Below, in pieces: positions 1 to 5,669 of a stretch of DNA of 6,718 bases (position 1 is the stretch's first letter; each line of letters opens with the position of its first letter). Origin of the DNA: Actinomycetota bacterium (GTDB lineage Bacteria; Actinomycetota; Thermoleophilia; UBA2241); the NCBI GenBank assembly GCA_003132645.1, contig PKYM01000064.1, positions 5,874 through 12,591 on the forward strand, read 5' to 3'. Under the pieces are notes generated by a model that searched no databases, had not been told where the DNA came from, and saw nothing but the letters and a program-made list of their open reading frames with translations. The position numbers were made by a program, and so were the translations under genes.

Positions 1-1198
1 GCGGCCGGGTGCCGAGCGTCACCTTCACGTCTGAGCTCGTGCCGTGCCGGTTGATGGTCGCCGTGACGACGTCGCCCGGCTTGTAGGCGGCGATCGCCTT
101 GACGAGATCCTCGGCCGAGGTCACCGTCTTGCCGTTCAGGGCGGTGATGACGTCGCCGCCGACGGTGAAGCGTTCGCCCTGGACTGTGACGGTCGAGCTG
201 CCGCCGTGGATGCCGGCCTTGGCTGCCGGGCTGCCCGCCTTGACCGCGGCGACCAGCGCTCCCTGGCTGACCGAGTACTTGAACGTCTTGGCGAGATCGG
301 GAGTCAGCGTTTGCAGCGTGACGCCCATCCAGGGGTAGGCGACGTGGCCGGTGGTGACGATCTGGCTGAGGGAGTTCTTGGCGGTGTCGATCGGCACGGC
401 GAAGCCGAGACCCTGGTTGCCGCCGGTGGTGGACTCGATGCTCTCATTGATGCCGATGACGTTGCCGGCGGCGTCGATCAGCGGCCCGCCGGAGTTGCCG
501 GGGTTGATCGCGGCGTCGGTCTGGATGCCGTTGAAGATGTTCGTGCCGCTCTGGGGGCTGAGGTCGCGGTGAATGGCCGACACGATCCCCGAGGTGAGCG
601 TGAACTCGAGGGCCAGGGGGTTGCCGATCGCCACCACCGGCTCGCCGACCTGGACCGCGTTGGAGTCGCCCATCGGCAGCGGATTGAGCTTGAGGCCGGC
701 GGCGTCGACGGTGACCACGGCCACGTCGGACTGCGTGTCGATGCCCTTGATGGTGCCCTTCACGCTGCGGGTCTGCGATCCCGACCCCTTGAACATCACT
801 GTGATCTTGCTGGCCCGCTTGCCCTGGTCGGAGACGACGTGAGCGTTGGTCAGGATGTAGCTCTTGCCGCTCTGGGAGACCACGAAGCCCGAGCCGACGC
901 CGACCCCGCCGCTCAGCGGCTGGCCCAGGGCGTCGGTGCCCGACGAGGGAAAGGTGCTGGTGATCTCGACGACACCAGTGGCCTCGTTGTCGTAGATCTG
1001 CGTCGGGGAGAGCGTGCCGCCCGAACTCGCGCCGCCCGAGCTCGTGCCGGGGCTGGCGAAGGCCGCCGGGGCCGTCACCCTGACGGTGGTCTCCTTCTTG
1101 ACGTCGGTGACGCCCAGCAGGAAGAGGACCAAAAAGAGCAGGGCTGCTCCGACGATGCCGCCGACGGCGCCCGCCACGAAGCTTCGTGAACTGTGCAT
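1..1198 (-). CDS. Membrane-anchored HtrA/DegP-like serine protease with PDZ domain (3' end cut by window edge)
   Basis: This is a trypsin-like S1C protease of the HtrA family, expected to degrade or refold damaged proteins outside the cytoplasmic membrane. About 399 codons are visible. Residues 6-30 form one hydrophobic segment (an uncleaved anchor), followed by a Gly/Ser-rich linker at about 49-68 and the protease domain at about 70-270. The catalytic triad is complete: His120 in TNAHVV, Asp158 in SDVAVV and Ser236 in GNSGGPL. A PDZ domain starts near residue 287 (YPWMGV) and is nearly complete at the edge (VKVTLGTRP), so only a few residues are probably missing. The ATG at 1198 is preceded by a strong GGAGGAGG. 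It lies 90 bases downstream of the kinase gene, in the regulator-kinase-protease order known from mprAB-pepD. Family assignment is secure; the envelope-stress role is inferred from family and context. Confidence 0.93.
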   Translation of the reverse strand, partial: MHSSRSFVAGAVGGIVGAALLFLVLFLLGVTDVKKETTVRVTAPAAFASPGTSSGGASSGGTLSPTQIYDNEATGVVEITSTFPSSGTDALGQPLSGGVGVGSGFVVSQSGKSYILTNAHVVSDQGKRASKITVMFKGSGSQTRSVKGTIKGIDTQSDVAVVTVDAAGLKLNPLPMGDSNAVQVGEPVVAIGNPLALEFTLTSGIVSAIHRDLSPQSGTNIFNGIQTDAAINPGNSGGPLIDAAGNVIGINESIESTTGGNQGLGFAVPIDTAKNSLSQIVTTGHVAYPWMGVTLQTLTPDLAKTFKYSVSQGALVAAVKAGSPAAKAGIHGGSSTVTVQGERFTVGGDVITALNGKTVTSAEDLVKAIAAYKPGDVVTATINRHGTSSDVKVTLGTRP

Positions 1199-1201
1199 GT
1201 G

Positions 1202-1209
1202 CCTCCTCC
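1202..1209 (-). promoter_or_regulatory. Strong ribosome binding site of the HtrA-like gene
   Basis: The minus strand reads GGAGGAGG three bases before the ATG at 1198, which fixes that codon as the start and suggests efficient translation of the protease independent of the kinase gene. Confidence 0.75.
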
Positions 1210-1223
1210 GACCCGCTGCCGCG

Positions 1224-1260
1224 TTAACCCGGTCATGCCACACGTCAGGGATTCTTAACC
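1224..1260. repeat. Two TTAACC direct repeats in the kinase-protease spacer, possible operator
   Basis: The hexamer TTAACC occurs at 1224-1229 and 1255-1260 (GGTTAA on the minus strand, the sense strand of the protease gene). The starts are 31 bases apart, close to three helical turns. They are AT-rich islands in a GC-rich spacer upstream of the protease start. OmpR-family regulators bind direct repeats, so this could be a site for the linked regulator, but the spacing is not the usual single-turn arrangement. No convincing -35/-10 pair was found in the same 90 bases. Confidence 0.25.
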
Positions 1261-1288
1261 GACGCTCGGGCTCGTGTCGAGAAGCTCA

Positions 1289-3136
1289 TCAACCCTGGAT
1301 GCGGGGCATGCGGACCGTGAAGGTCGACCCGGCGCCGCGATCCGAGCGCACCGTGAGCGTGCCGCCCATCAGTTCGACCATGTCCCTGGCGATCGACAGG
1401 CCCAACCCGGTGCCCGACTTGTGGCTCCCGCCGTTGCCGCGGAAGAAGCGCTCGAAGACCCGGTCGAGCTCGTCGGGAGGGATCCCTGGACCCTCGTCGG
1501 CGATGGTGACCACGACCTCTTCGCCGTCGCCATCGCCCCTGGTCTCGGCCGTCAGACCTACCGTCACCGTGCCCCCAACGGGTGAGAACTTGACGGCGTT
1601 GTCGAGCAGCGCTCGCAGTACCTGGCTCACGCGCCGCTCGTCGCAGGCGGCCGCCAGCTCGGCCGGCGCGGTCACCTCGATACTGACGCCGCGGCCCTCC
1701 GCGCCCGGCCGAAACTCGGCGATCACGGCTCGCGTGAGCGTGGTGATGTCGATGTCGCCGGCCTCGAGCCGCACCGCCCCTGAGTCGACCTGCGAAAGGT
1801 CGAGCAGGCTGAGCGAAAGGTCGGTCAGCCGGTCGACCTGCTGGCGCATGAGCGAGAGGAACTCCTTCTCGGTGTCGGCGTCGAGCTCGCCCTCGTCGAT
1901 CAGCTCCATGAAGCCCGAGAGCGAGAAGAGTGGCGTCTTGAGCTCGTGCGAGGCGGTCGCGATGAAGTCGCGTCGAGCCGCGTCGAGGCGCGCCTGCTCG
2001 GTGATGTCGCGCAGCACGACGATGTTGCGCACCTCCGCCTCGTGGGCGACCCGGTAGACGGACGCCTCGAGCGAGCGCGCGCCGAACTCGACCACGATAG
2101 TGCGGTCGTCGCCGTCGGCCTGCGTCTCGACGAGCGCCTGGGCGACATCGGGCGGCAGGATGTCGGCCAGGGCGGCGCCGCTGGGCAGCGCCCTGCCCAG
2201 CAGCGCCGCGGCGGCGGGGTTGGCCACGGCGATGCCGCCTTCGGCGGTGACGCCGATGACGCCCTCAGCCAGGTCGTAGAGCATGACCTCGACGTTCTCT
2301 TTCTCGCGTTCGATCTGCGAGAACGCCTCGCGCAGGCGCCCGCCCATCATGTTGAAGGTGACGGCAAGCTGGCCGATCTCGTCGGGCGGACCGGGCAGCA
2401 CCGGGCGCGACAGATCGCCGGAGGCGATCGACAGCGCGCCACGCTCGATGCGCTTCAGGCGGCGAGCGATGAAATACGAGGCGAGATAGCCGGCGAAGAG
2501 CGTCGCGATGAGCGCCAGGCCGCCGGCGAACAGGATCTGGTGCTCGACCGAGGCGACGGCATGGTCGAGGTCGGTGAGCGGCGTCGAGACGAGGACGATG
2601 CCGTGAAAGCTGTTCAGTGGGGTCGACACCGGCACCGCCGCCGTCGCGTAGCGCGTGGCGCCGATGGTCGCTTCGCCGATCGTGACGCGGCCGCTTCTTT
2701 TGGCGGCGGCGACGACCGGATAGTTGGCGACGCTCAAAGGCAGGCCCAGTCGTGAGTCGGTGAGGACCGTCAGGCTGGCGGGGTCGATCACCACGACGCG
2801 GGCGTTGATCTGGGTGTCGAGCACGCTCGCCGCGTATTTCAAGTAGCTCAGGTCGCTGGGGTCGGTGTTGACGGCGGTCGCGATCGCGGTGGCGACCGCG
2901 TAGGAGCGGCCCGAGAGATCGTTGAGCTTCTGGTGGACGAGGCGGTTCTCGAGGCTCGGCACGACGTAGACGTAGGCCAGCCCGATGTCGAGCAGCACGA
3001 CGCCCAGGAACAGCACCGTGAGCCAGTTCTTGACTGAGCTCGGCACGGGCCGAAAGACCCAGACGAGCGCGTCGACCGCGGTGTGCAACGCTGAGACGAC
3101 GAGCGACCGGACCCGGTGCATGAACGAACGCTGCAC
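1289..3136 (-). CDS. Membrane sensor histidine kinase (Cache-like sensor, HAMP, PAS, HisKA, HATPase)
   Basis: This is a 615-residue sensor kinase that should autophosphorylate and pass phosphate to the regulator encoded just upstream. In order it has TM1 at about 38-59, an extracytoplasmic domain at about 60-200 with the feel of a single-Cache fold, TM2 at about 201-224, HAMP at about 222-275, a PAS-like domain at about 285-385 ending in LRDITEQ, and HisKA with the phospho-acceptor His397 in SHELKTPL. The ATPase domain has the N box (Asn513 in DNAVKFSP), the G1 box (DEGPGIP, 547-553), the F box (561-565) and the G2 box (GTGLGL, 575-580). All catalytic boxes are intact. The GTG at 3136 is preferred because GAGG lies five bases upstream; an in-frame ATG at 3121 is the alternative. 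The architecture resembles PhoR/WalK/ResE kinases. The ligand cannot be told from sequence. The regulator stop is 26 bases upstream, supporting co-transcription. Confidence 0.94.
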   Translation of the reverse strand: MQRSFMHRVRSLVVSALHTAVDALVWVFRPVPSSVKNWLTVLFLGVVLLDIGLAYVYVVPSLENRLVHQKLNDLSGRSYAVATAIATAVNTDPSDLSYLKYAASVLDTQINARVVVIDPASLTVLTDSRLGLPLSVANYPVVAAAKRSGRVTIGEATIGATRYATAAVPVSTPLNSFHGIVLVSTPLTDLDHAVASVEHQILFAGGLALIATLFAGYLASYFIARRLKRIERGALSIASGDLSRPVLPGPPDEIGQLAVTFNMMGGRLREAFSQIEREKENVEVMLYDLAEGVIGVTAEGGIAVANPAAAALLGRALPSGAALADILPPDVAQALVETQADGDDRTIVVEFGARSLEASVYRVAHEAEVRNIVVLRDITEQARLDAARRDFIATASHELKTPLFSLSGFMELIDEGELDADTEKEFLSLMRQQVDRLTDLSLSLLDLSQVDSGAVRLEAGDIDITTLTRAVIAEFRPGAEGRGVSIEVTAPAELAAACDERRVSQVLRALLDNAVKFSPVGGTVTVGLTAETRGDGDGEEVVVTIADEGPGIPPDELDRVFERFFRGNGGSHKSGTGLGLSIARDMVELMGGTLTVRSDRGAGSTFTVRMPRIQG

Positions 3137-3141
3137 GGCGA

Positions 3142-3145
3142 CCTC
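3142..3145 (-). promoter_or_regulatory. Ribosome binding site supporting the GTG start of the kinase
   Basis: GAGG on the minus strand sits five bases before the GTG at 3136. The alternative ATG at 3121 has no comparable purine stretch at the right distance, so this site decides the start. Confidence 0.5.
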
Positions 3146-3162
3146 AGAAGTCGGGGGGAGAC

Positions 3163-3882
3163 CTAGAACTCGCGGAACTTGTAGCCGATGTTGCGGACCG
3201 TGAAGATGAACTCGGGGCTGCGGGCGTCGCGTTCGATCTTCTCGCGCAGGTGGCGGATGTGCACGTCGACCGTGCGGGCGTCGCGAAACTCCGCGTCGCC
3301 CCAGACGAGCTGCAGCAGGATCTGGCGCGAGTACACGCGCCCCGGGTGTGAGATCAGCGTCTTGAGCAGCTCGAACTCGATGTAGGTGAGGTCGACCCGC
3401 TTGCCACGCACGTCGACGTTGCGCTTGGGCAGGTCGACGTCGAGGCCGTCGACGTGGACTAAGTCCTGGCGGGCGCTGCCCGCCTGGCGCGCCATGTCGG
3501 CACGTCGTAACTGAGCGCGCACGCGGCTGCGAAACTCGCGCAGGCTGAAACGATCCTTGGTGATGTAGTCGTCGGCTCCTATCTCGAGACCGAGCACCTT
3601 GTCGAACTCGTCGGCCTTGGCGGTGAGCATGATGATCGGCACGGTGCTCACCGCGCGCAGGCGGCGGCAGACTTCGGTGCCGTCGATGCGCGGCATCATG
3701 ACGTCGAGGATGACGAGGTCGAACGGTTCGCGGCCGAACGCGTCGAGGGCTTCCTGCCCGTCGCGGGCCTGAACGACCTGGTATCCCTCCTTCTCGAGGG
3801 GATAGCGCAGCAGCTTCTGTATGGCCTCTTCGTCGTCGACGACGAGGATCTTGGCGCCGGGATCGGTCATTTGAGCCGCCAT
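3163..3882 (-). CDS. OmpR/PhoB-family response regulator
   Basis: This is a 239-residue two-component regulator, the likely partner of the downstream kinase. The receiver domain (about 10-127) has the acidic pair Asp16/Asp17 in VVDDEE, the phospho-acceptor Asp60 in VILDVMMP, the switch Thr87 in MLTAK and the conserved Lys109. A C-terminal winged helix (about 140-239) carries the recognition segment VDVHIRHLREKIE and ends in VRNIGYKFREF, typical for DNA-binding OmpR-type regulators. One oddity is that the usual Lys-Pro-Phe after the fifth strand reads Lys-Asp-Arg-Phe, so the proline is lost and one residue is gained. The ATG at 3882 starts four bases after the upstream radical SAM stop; ATG 3870 is an alternative. 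Neither has a clear Shine-Dalgarno, which suggests translational coupling. Likely targets include its own operon and the protease gene, by analogy with MprA. Confidence 0.94.
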   Translation of the reverse strand: MAAQMTDPGAKILVVDDEEAIQKLLRYPLEKEGYQVVQARDGQEALDAFGREPFDLVILDVMMPRIDGTEVCRRLRAVSTVPIIMLTAKADEFDKVLGLEIGADDYITKDRFSLREFRSRVRAQLRRADMARQAGSARQDLVHVDGLDVDLPKRNVDVRGKRVDLTYIEFELLKTLISHPGRVYSRQILLQLVWGDAEFRDARTVDVHIRHLREKIERDARSPEFIFTVRNIGYKFREF

Positions 3883-3886
3883 CGTA

Positions 3887-4540
3887 TCATCGGGCTAGCG
3901 GTGGCGACTCGGGTGGCGAGTCCGGCGGCGACTCGGGTGGCGGCACGTAGGGCCGCAGCCGAAACGATGCGCCCATGGCCTCGGCGATCGCCCGGCAGCC
4001 GTTGGGGTCGGATTCGGGCAGGTCGACCGCGGTCAGCGTGGTGGCGATGTCGTGCGCGACGCACGAGCGGGCAAAGCCGAGCACCTCGCGGAAGGCCTTG
4101 GAGAACATCGGACGGCAGAGCAGGTCGTAGGTCTCCGGGTCGGCCGCGTTGAGGCTCACCGTCACGGCGCCGAGGCCGACGCGCGCAAGGGCGGCCACGA
4201 CGTCGACGCTGGGGTTGAGCAGGCGGCCGTGGCCGTTGGTCACGAGGCGCGAGGGCAGCCGCCGCAGGGTGAGCCATTCGGTGACGGCCAGCACGACTTC
4301 GAGGCGCATGGTGGGTTCGCCCATGCCGACGAAGGCCACCTCCTCGGCGGGGCCGTCGAGAAAGGCCAGCTCGATCTCTTGCGTCAGCTCTTCTGCACCG
4401 GGCTCGCTCGAGAGCCTGAGGTCGCTGCCGAACACGTCGGTCGTGAACGTGCGAAAGCAGAACTCGCAGTCGCAGGAGCAGCGGTTGGTGATGTTCAGGT
4501 AGATGTTGTCTTTGCCGCGATAGACGATCGTGTCGGGCAT
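3887..4540 (-). CDS. Small radical SAM protein, TatD-associated type, with a repetitive Pro-rich tail
   Basis: This 217-residue radical SAM enzyme is of unknown reaction. Near the N-terminus, LNITNRCSCDCEFCFR holds the CX3CX2C iron-sulfur motif (Cys21, Cys25, Cys28) with an extra Cys23 between. It then shows a SAM-binding Gly-rich stretch VGMGEPTMRLE, the strand LVTNGHG, and VTVSLNAADPETYDLLCRP. From memory, this motif set and the short length match the family annotated as radical SAM protein, TatD-associated; no search could be run. No tatD gene is in the window. The body ends at about FRLRPY, where such proteins usually stop. A tail PPPESPPDSPPESPPLAR follows, encoded by a 12-bp tandem repeat. 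The start ATG at 4540 has a purine-rich GGAAAAGAAG upstream. It lies at the head of the regulator-kinase-protease unit, four bases before the regulator. The radical SAM call is firm, the subfamily fairly so. Confidence 0.88.
   Translation of the reverse strand: MPDTIVYRGKDNIYLNITNRCSCDCEFCFRTFTTDVFGSDLRLSSEPGAEELTQEIELAFLDGPAEEVAFVGMGEPTMRLEVVLAVTEWLTLRRLPSRLVTNGHGRLLNPSVDVVAALARVGLGAVTVSLNAADPETYDLLCRPMFSKAFREVLGFARSCVAHDIATTLTAVDLPESDPNGCRAIAEAMGASFRLRPYVPPPESPPDSPPESPPLAR
3900..3947 (-). repeat. Four imperfect 12-bp tandem units encoding Pro-Pro-Glu/Asp-Ser
   Basis: On the plus strand the units read ggtggcgactcg (3900-3911), ggtggcgagtcc (3912-3923), ggcggcgactcg (3924-3935) and a diverged ggtggcggcacg (3936-3947). 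They keep the frame of the radical SAM gene and encode its acidic, proline-rich C-terminal tail, ending just before the stop and the regulator start. Such arrays can vary in copy number without shifting the frame. Confidence 0.8.
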
Positions 4541-4576
4541 GGCGAGCTTCTTTTCCGCCGTGGTCGCGGGGCGCGG

Positions 4577-4591
4577 GCGCGCACCACGCGC
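4577..4591 (-). other. GC-rich inverted repeat at the predicted 5' end of the leftward mRNA
   Basis: GCGCG (4577-4581) and CGCGC (4587-4591) flank a five-base loop. If transcription starts near 4592, as the -10 at 4599-4604 predicts, this hairpin would lie at the extreme 5' end of the leader of the radical SAM mRNA. It could stabilise the transcript, or simply reflect GC-rich composition. Confidence 0.25.
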
Positions 4592-4598
4592 TGGCTCC

Positions 4599-4627
4599 AG
4601 TATAGCGCTCCACGCTCCACGACCTCA
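4599..4627 (-). promoter_or_regulatory. Candidate promoter for the radical SAM-regulator-kinase unit
   Basis: The minus strand has TATACT at 4604-4599, a close match to the sigma-70-type -10 and conspicuous in this GC-rich region. About 18 bases upstream is CTGAGG, a weak -35 that shares only TGA with the consensus. The predicted start near 4592 leaves a leader of about 50 bases before the ATG at 4540. Confidence 0.5.
4607..4620. repeat. Tandem 7-bp repeat GCTCCAC x2 next to the leftward -10, possible operator
   Basis: GCTCCAC occurs twice without a gap (4607-4613 and 4614-4620), directly upstream of the leftward -10, in its -10/-35 spacer. The position suits a regulator that acts on RNA polymerase, but two short copies are weak evidence. 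Confidence 0.3.
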
Positions 4628-4658
4628 GGTGCGCCGCGCAGGGCGCCGTCCCACCTCG

Positions 4659-4664
4659 TAGAAT
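4659..4664 (+). promoter_or_regulatory. Candidate -10 element (TAGAAT) for the phosphatase-amrS unit
   Basis: TAGAAT fits the TANNNT -10 pattern common in actinobacteria; no good -35 is seen about 17 bases upstream. The predicted start is at about 4671, two bases before the ATG of a 12-codon ORF at 4673 and about 37 bases before the phosphatase GTG. Its face-to-face layout with the leftward promoter gives a compact divergent control region. Confidence 0.4.
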
Positions 4665-4672
4665 GGACGGCC

Positions 4673-4711
4673 ATGATCCTGACCCACCACGTCGTCAAGG
4701 GAGCGTCGTGA
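4673..4711 (+). CDS. Possible 12-residue leader peptide overlapping the phosphatase start
   Basis: The ORF reads MILTHHVVKGAS. It begins a few bases after the TAGAAT element, so it could be read from a nearly leaderless mRNA. It ends in a TGA that overlaps the phosphatase start as GTGA, the classic layout for translational coupling. Its 3' codons also contain the phosphatase Shine-Dalgarno. There is no homology to call on, and the ORF is short enough to arise by chance. Confidence 0.22.
   Translation: MILTHHVVKGAS
4697..4703 (+). promoter_or_regulatory. Ribosome binding site deciding the GTG start of the phosphatase
   Basis: AAGGGAG lies four bases before the GTG at 4708. An in-frame ATG at 4663 would add 15 residues with no family resemblance (MDGHDPDPPRRQGSV) and overlaps the candidate -10, so the GTG is the better start. 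Confidence 0.7.
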
Positions 4712-5646
4712 CCGACATCCTGCAGGAGCTCACCACCCTCTGTGCCGGCCTGCGCGACGTCGTGCAGCCCTTTCTCGGGCTCCACGCGGCGCGCGCCCAT
4801 GTCGGCGAAGCGGTGGGCGGCGACGTGACCTTCGAGATCGACGAGGTCGCCGAGCGCTACCTCGAGGAGTACATGCGCCTCCGCCGGCCAGGCTGGGCCT
4901 ACTACTCAGAGGATCGCGGCCTGCAGGGCGCGGCCGACCCCGAGCTTGTCCTGATCGTCGATCCGATCGACGGCACACGGCCCGCGGCGGCCGGGCTGGA
5001 GTCTGCCTGCGTGAGCATCGCCGCGGCCCGGCCCGGCCCGCACCCCGCCATGGCCGACGTCGTGGCCGGCGTCGTGCAGGAGATCAAGGGCGGCGACCTG
5101 TTCGCCGCCGAGCGTGGCGGCGGCCTCGTCATGAGACGCACCTCCGGCGCGCCGCTCGCCTTCGCGCCCTCGCCGCGGACCGACCTCGAGGGTCTGTTCT
5201 GGAACACCGGCCTGCGCGGCCGGCCGCTCCTGCTCCTGGCGCGGGCCATCGAGGAGCTGGTCGACGCCTCGAGCGTCGGCGGCGCCGTGTTCGAGCTCGG
5301 CTCGGCCACCTACGCGATCACCCGGGTGCTCACCGGCCAGCTCGACGCCTACGTCGACATCGGCCCCGCGATCATCGCCGCGCACCCGGCTGCCGAGGCC
5401 GAGTTTCGGCGCGTCGGCAACGGTCATGTGCTCTGCAACTCGCCCTACGACCTGGCGGCCGCCTGGCTGCTTTGCCGCGAGGCGGGCGTGCCGATGACCG
5501 ACGCCGACGGCTCCTCGCTCGAGCACCGCCCGCTGCTGGGCAGCGATGCCGACTTCCAGATCGCCTGTATCGTGTCGGGCAACGAGACCCTGCAGGATGC
5601 GCTGATCGCCGTGGTCCAACGTGGTATCGACCGCCTCGGCTGGTAA
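4708..5646 (+). CDS. Inositol monophosphatase-superfamily phosphatase, substrate unknown
   Basis: This 312-residue protein of the lithium-sensitive, Mg-dependent sugar-phosphate phosphatase fold is cytoplasmic, with no signal peptide. Metal-site motifs are in the family order: GDVTFEIDE (Asp45), YSED (Glu68, Asp69; the second acidic residue is Asp where many members have Glu), VDPIDGT (Asp85, Asp88) and, near the C-terminus, YDLAAAWLLCREAG with Asp248 in the place of the usual Trp-Asp. It is longer than typical inositol monophosphatases (about 260-275 residues). Extra sequence lies in the middle and between LDAYVDIG and YDLAAA, and DPIDGT is followed by RPAAAG rather than a Thr/Ser-Asn-Phe type sequence. 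Inositol phosphate, fructose bisphosphate or a 3'-phosphonucleotide are all possible substrates. It is the first gene of the rightward unit, 23 bases before amrS. Confidence 0.88.
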   Translation: MTDILQELTTLCAGLRDVVQPFLGLHAARAHVGEAVGGDVTFEIDEVAERYLEEYMRLRRPGWAYYSEDRGLQGAADPELVLIVDPIDGTRPAAAGLESACVSIAAARPGPHPAMADVVAGVVQEIKGGDLFAAERGGGLVMRRTSGAPLAFAPSPRTDLEGLFWNTGLRGRPLLLLARAIEELVDASSVGGAVFELGSATYAITRVLTGQLDAYVDIGPAIIAAHPAAEAEFRRVGNGHVLCNSPYDLAAAWLLCREAGVPMTDADGSSLEHRPLLGSDADFQIACIVSGNETLQDALIAVVQRGIDRLGW

Positions 5647-5659
5647 GCTCACAGAAGCG

Positions 5660-5665
5660 AAAGGG
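5660..5665 (+). promoter_or_regulatory. Ribosome binding site of amrS
   Basis: AAAGGG lies four bases before the ATG at 5670, inside the 23-base gap after the phosphatase stop. It supports that ATG and translation from a shared mRNA; no promoter-like element is seen in the gap. Confidence 0.6.
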
Positions 5666-5669
5666 ACCG

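Noticed and set aside
1175..1188. 14-bp perfect palindrome CACGAAGCTTCGTG in the first codons of the protease gene
   Set aside because: One such palindrome is expected about every 16 kb by chance, so one in a window this size is not surprising. It is inside codons and has no U-tract, so it is not a terminator.
44..1189. Long plus-strand reading frame of 381 codons opposite the protease gene
   Set aside because: It is antisense to a gene with a complete catalytic triad. Its translation is a low-complexity Asp/Gly/Ala/Arg mix typical of GC-rich shadow frames.
1014..2755. Plus-strand frames at 1014-2057 and 1946-2755 opposite the kinase
   Set aside because: The opposite strand encodes a kinase with all catalytic boxes in order; these frames are Ser/Arg- or Asp/Gly-rich and show no domain.
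3867..4613. Alternative 248-codon minus-strand frame overlapping the radical SAM gene
   Set aside because: It is Arg/Pro-rich out-of-frame translation; the CX3CX2C enzyme is in the other frame.
4663..4707. N-terminal extension of the phosphatase to ATG 4663
   Set aside because: The added residues are not family-like, the ATG overlaps a -10-like element, and a strong Shine-Dalgarno fits the GTG at 4708.
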